DNA from: JBBSEZ01 sp038239195
GTDB lineage: Bacteria > Planctomycetota > Planctomycetia > Gemmatales > Gemmataceae
DNA length: 15,356 bases
Direction: 5' to 3'
NCBI GenBank assembly: GCA_038239195.1
Contig: JBBSEZ010000234.1
Location: forward strand, 1-15,356
Of this stretch, positions 15,181 to 15,356 are shown one piece after another. The notes under the pieces are model-generated. The model was not told the origin of the DNA. It did no database searches and saw nothing but the letters and a program-made list of their open reading frames with translations. The position numbers were made by a program, and so were the translations under genes. Position 1 is the stretch's first letter. Every line of letters begins with the position of its first letter.

Positions 15181-15356
15181 CGGCGACGTCTCCGCGGGCG
15201 CGGGGGGGAGGTTTCCCCCAGCATATCTCGCAGGCGCCGGCCGAACCAGGCGAAGGGGGCGCGGAAAGCCAAGCAAGAAGGGCGCCCCCGCCCGGCCCGG
15301 TTGGGGGGGGGTTGGGGGGGCCGGCAAATTTATTTTTCTGCGGGCCCCCCCCCGCC
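15181..15356. other. Upstream region of the sigma factor and G-rich window edge
   Basis: No gene is visible. 15181-15290 should hold the sigma factor promoter; a TATGCT hexamer on the minus strand near 15220-15230 is the only -10-like string and is weak. From about 15295 the sequence turns into long G-runs, a short AT-rich patch and a C-run, which looks like a dispersed repeat or low-quality contig end. Confidence 0.4.

Overview
The window looks like chromosomal DNA of a high-GC planctomycete, most likely a Gemmata relative. The evidence is inference from several signs: Ser/Thr kinases with the planctomycete-style N-terminal leader ('FxxxW..G..PxIE', 'DEYRSRFP'), a stand-alone ECF sigma factor, a MoxR/DUF58/DUF4129 membrane cluster, short secreted proteins of unknown type, and GC-rich dispersed palindromic repeats. 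Nearly all genes lie on the minus strand. Both edges run into G-rich repetitive DNA, so the window may be a whole contig that ended at repeats.

Layout: 1-941 is the N-terminal part of a Ser/Thr kinase, broken or interrupted by a dispersed palindrome right after its HRDLKPAN motif. 1172-1435 (+) is an 87-residue secreted protein. 1497-4004 (-) is a SWIM zinc-finger SNF2 ATPase, converging on the small gene across a strong hairpin. 4234-4949 (+) is a kinase pseudogene lacking its N-lobe. 4956-5114 (-) may be a gene remnant. 5160-5800 (-) is a VapBC-type toxin-antitoxin pair. 5861-10187 (-) is an apparent operon, moxR then DUF58 then a DUF4129 membrane protein, with close coupling. 10317-10759 (-) is a frameshifted gene of unknown function. 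10880-12285 (-) pairs a MIP-family channel with a Cys-rich DUF3501 protein. 12366-12483 is an inverted pair of 8-nt tandem repeats around a terminator hairpin. 12486-14224 (-) holds two secreted proteins. 14428-15180 (-) is an ECF sigma factor with a textbook terminator.

The most interesting signal is a set of three exported proteins (1172-1435, 12486-13193, 13322-14224) that share a mature N-terminal module of about 40 residues ([FY]xVxYR...W...[YF]...A...V). In one gene the module stands alone. In the second it is joined to a Cys/His domain resembling DUF7689. In the third it is joined to a protein-glutamine glutaminase (protein deamidase) domain with an apparent Cys-His-Asp triad. The last two genes are neighbours with near-identical start contexts, so they look like a duplicated module carrying different catalytic cargo. 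This would be a planctomycete export/targeting domain I cannot match to a named family.
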